Assembly (NCBI GenBank): GCA_021798375.1
Contig: JAJZHU010000139.1
Location: 1-6,514, forward strand
Source: Pseudomonadota bacterium
GTDB lineage: Bacteria; Pseudomonadota; Alphaproteobacteria; Acetobacterales; Acetobacteraceae
Direction: 5' to 3'
Length of the DNA stretch: 6,514 nt
The notes under the pieces: model-generated
Database searches by the model: none
What the model was told of the DNA's origin: nothing
The model's input: the letters and a program-made list of their open reading frames with translations, nothing else
Shown here: positions 5,947 through 6,514 of the stretch, one piece after another
How the letters are laid out: each line of letters starts with the position of its first letter
Position numbering within the stretch: position 1 is the first letter of the stretch
Program-made: the position numbers and the translations under genes

Positions 5947-6514
5947 ATGAGTGGGCATAGCTATAAAGACGCGGGCGTCGATATCGAAGCCGGCGATGCG
6001 TTGGTCGAGGCCATCAAGCCCGCCGCCCGCGCCACCAATCGACCCGGCGTCATGGGCGGTCTGGGCGGTTTCGGCGCGCTGTTCGATCCCAGGGCCGCCG
6101 GGTTCAAAGACCCGGTGCTGGTGTCTTCCACCGATGGCGTGGGCACCAAATTATTGATCGCCATCGAAACCGGGATGCATCACACGGTGGGCATCGATCT
6201 GGTCGCCATGTGCGTCAATGATCTGGTGGTGGCGGGGGCCGAGCCCTTGTTCTTCCTCGATTATTTCGCCACCGGCAAATTGGCGGTGGAACATGCCGTT
6301 GCTGTCGTGCGCGGCATCGCCGATGGTTGCCAACAAGCAGGCGCCGCGCTGGTGGGCGGCGAAACGGCGGAAATGCCCGGCATGTACAGCTCCGGCCATT
6401 ACGATCTGGCCGGTTTCGCCGTGGGCGCCGCCGAACGTGGCGACCTGTTGCCGCGCCATGTGGCGGCGGGCGATGTGATCATCGGGCTGAAAAGCACGGG
6501 CGTGCATTCCAACG
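5947..6514 (+). CDS. purM: Phosphoribosylformylglycinamidine cyclo-ligase (AIR synthetase), 3' end beyond window
   Basis: Catalyses the ATP-dependent ring closure of FGAM to aminoimidazole ribonucleotide (AIR), the fifth step of de novo purine synthesis, in the cytoplasm. The first 189 codons are present and open to the right edge, out of about 350 in the family. They align by eye with E. coli PurM almost throughout: SYKDAGVDIEAGDALV (5-20), RPGVMGGLGGFGALFD (32-47), STDGVGTKL (61-69, nucleotide-binding region), GIDLVAMCVNDLVVAGAEP (82-100), LFFLDYFATGKL (101-112), GGETAEMPGMY (137-147) and YDLAGFAVG (152-160). The visible end, KSTGVHSN, corresponds to the conserved S-S/T-G-x-HSN stretch. ATG at 5947 follows GGAGG (5935-5939) with a 7-nt spacer. 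In many proteobacteria purN follows purM, but what lies downstream cannot be seen. A stem-loop lies in the gap upstream. Confidence 0.97.
   Translation, partial: MSGHSYKDAGVDIEAGDALVEAIKPAARATNRPGVMGGLGGFGALFDPRAAGFKDPVLVSSTDGVGTKLLIAIETGMHHTVGIDLVAMCVNDLVVAGAEPLFFLDYFATGKLAVEHAVAVVRGIADGCQQAGAALVGGETAEMPGMYSSGHYDLAGFAVGAAERGDLLPRHVAAGDVIIGLKSTGVHSN

Overview
The window reads like a chromosomal segment of a moderately GC-rich alphaproteobacterium. The indications are a PurM close to the proteobacterial form, a TonB-dependent outer-membrane receptor (so a Gram-negative envelope), and intergenic palindromes ending in TAGAGCA/TGCTCTA, which I recall as frequent in alphaproteobacterial genomes. 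The genus cannot be fixed from the sequence, and no plasmid, phage, IS or CRISPR signal is visible.

Layout. Positions 1-2154 (minus) hold a TonB-dependent receptor from its signal peptide to near the end of its barrel; the C-terminus lies beyond the left edge. A 151-bp divergent intergenic region (2155-2305) with an inverted repeat and a short direct repeat separates it from a small plus-strand gene. That gene (2306-2500) encodes a 64-residue acidic, helical protein of unknown function and most likely starts at a TTG codon. An 89-bp gap with a perfect palindrome leads to a six-helix HdeD/DUF308-family membrane protein (2590-3177). The next gap is almost entirely two palindromic repeat units (3183-3299), the second ending just before the ribosome binding site of an alpha-glucan (glycogen/maltodextrin) phosphorylase (3313-5850). 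A 96-bp gap with a 9-bp stem precedes purM (5947 to the right edge), the AIR synthetase of purine biosynthesis, cut by the window.

Working together. The four plus-strand genes are co-oriented, but gaps of 89-132 bp with structured DNA argue against one tight operon. Functions are mixed: outer-membrane uptake, membrane stress or unknown, storage-glucan breakdown, and nucleotide synthesis. No glycogen-synthesis partner (glgA, glgB, glgC, glgX) is next to the phosphorylase. I found no coherent new multi-gene system. The least explained items are the small TTG-start protein, the palindromic repeats and their position against the phosphorylase ribosome binding site, and the divergent intergenic region. 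No gene-free stretch exceeds 300 bases.
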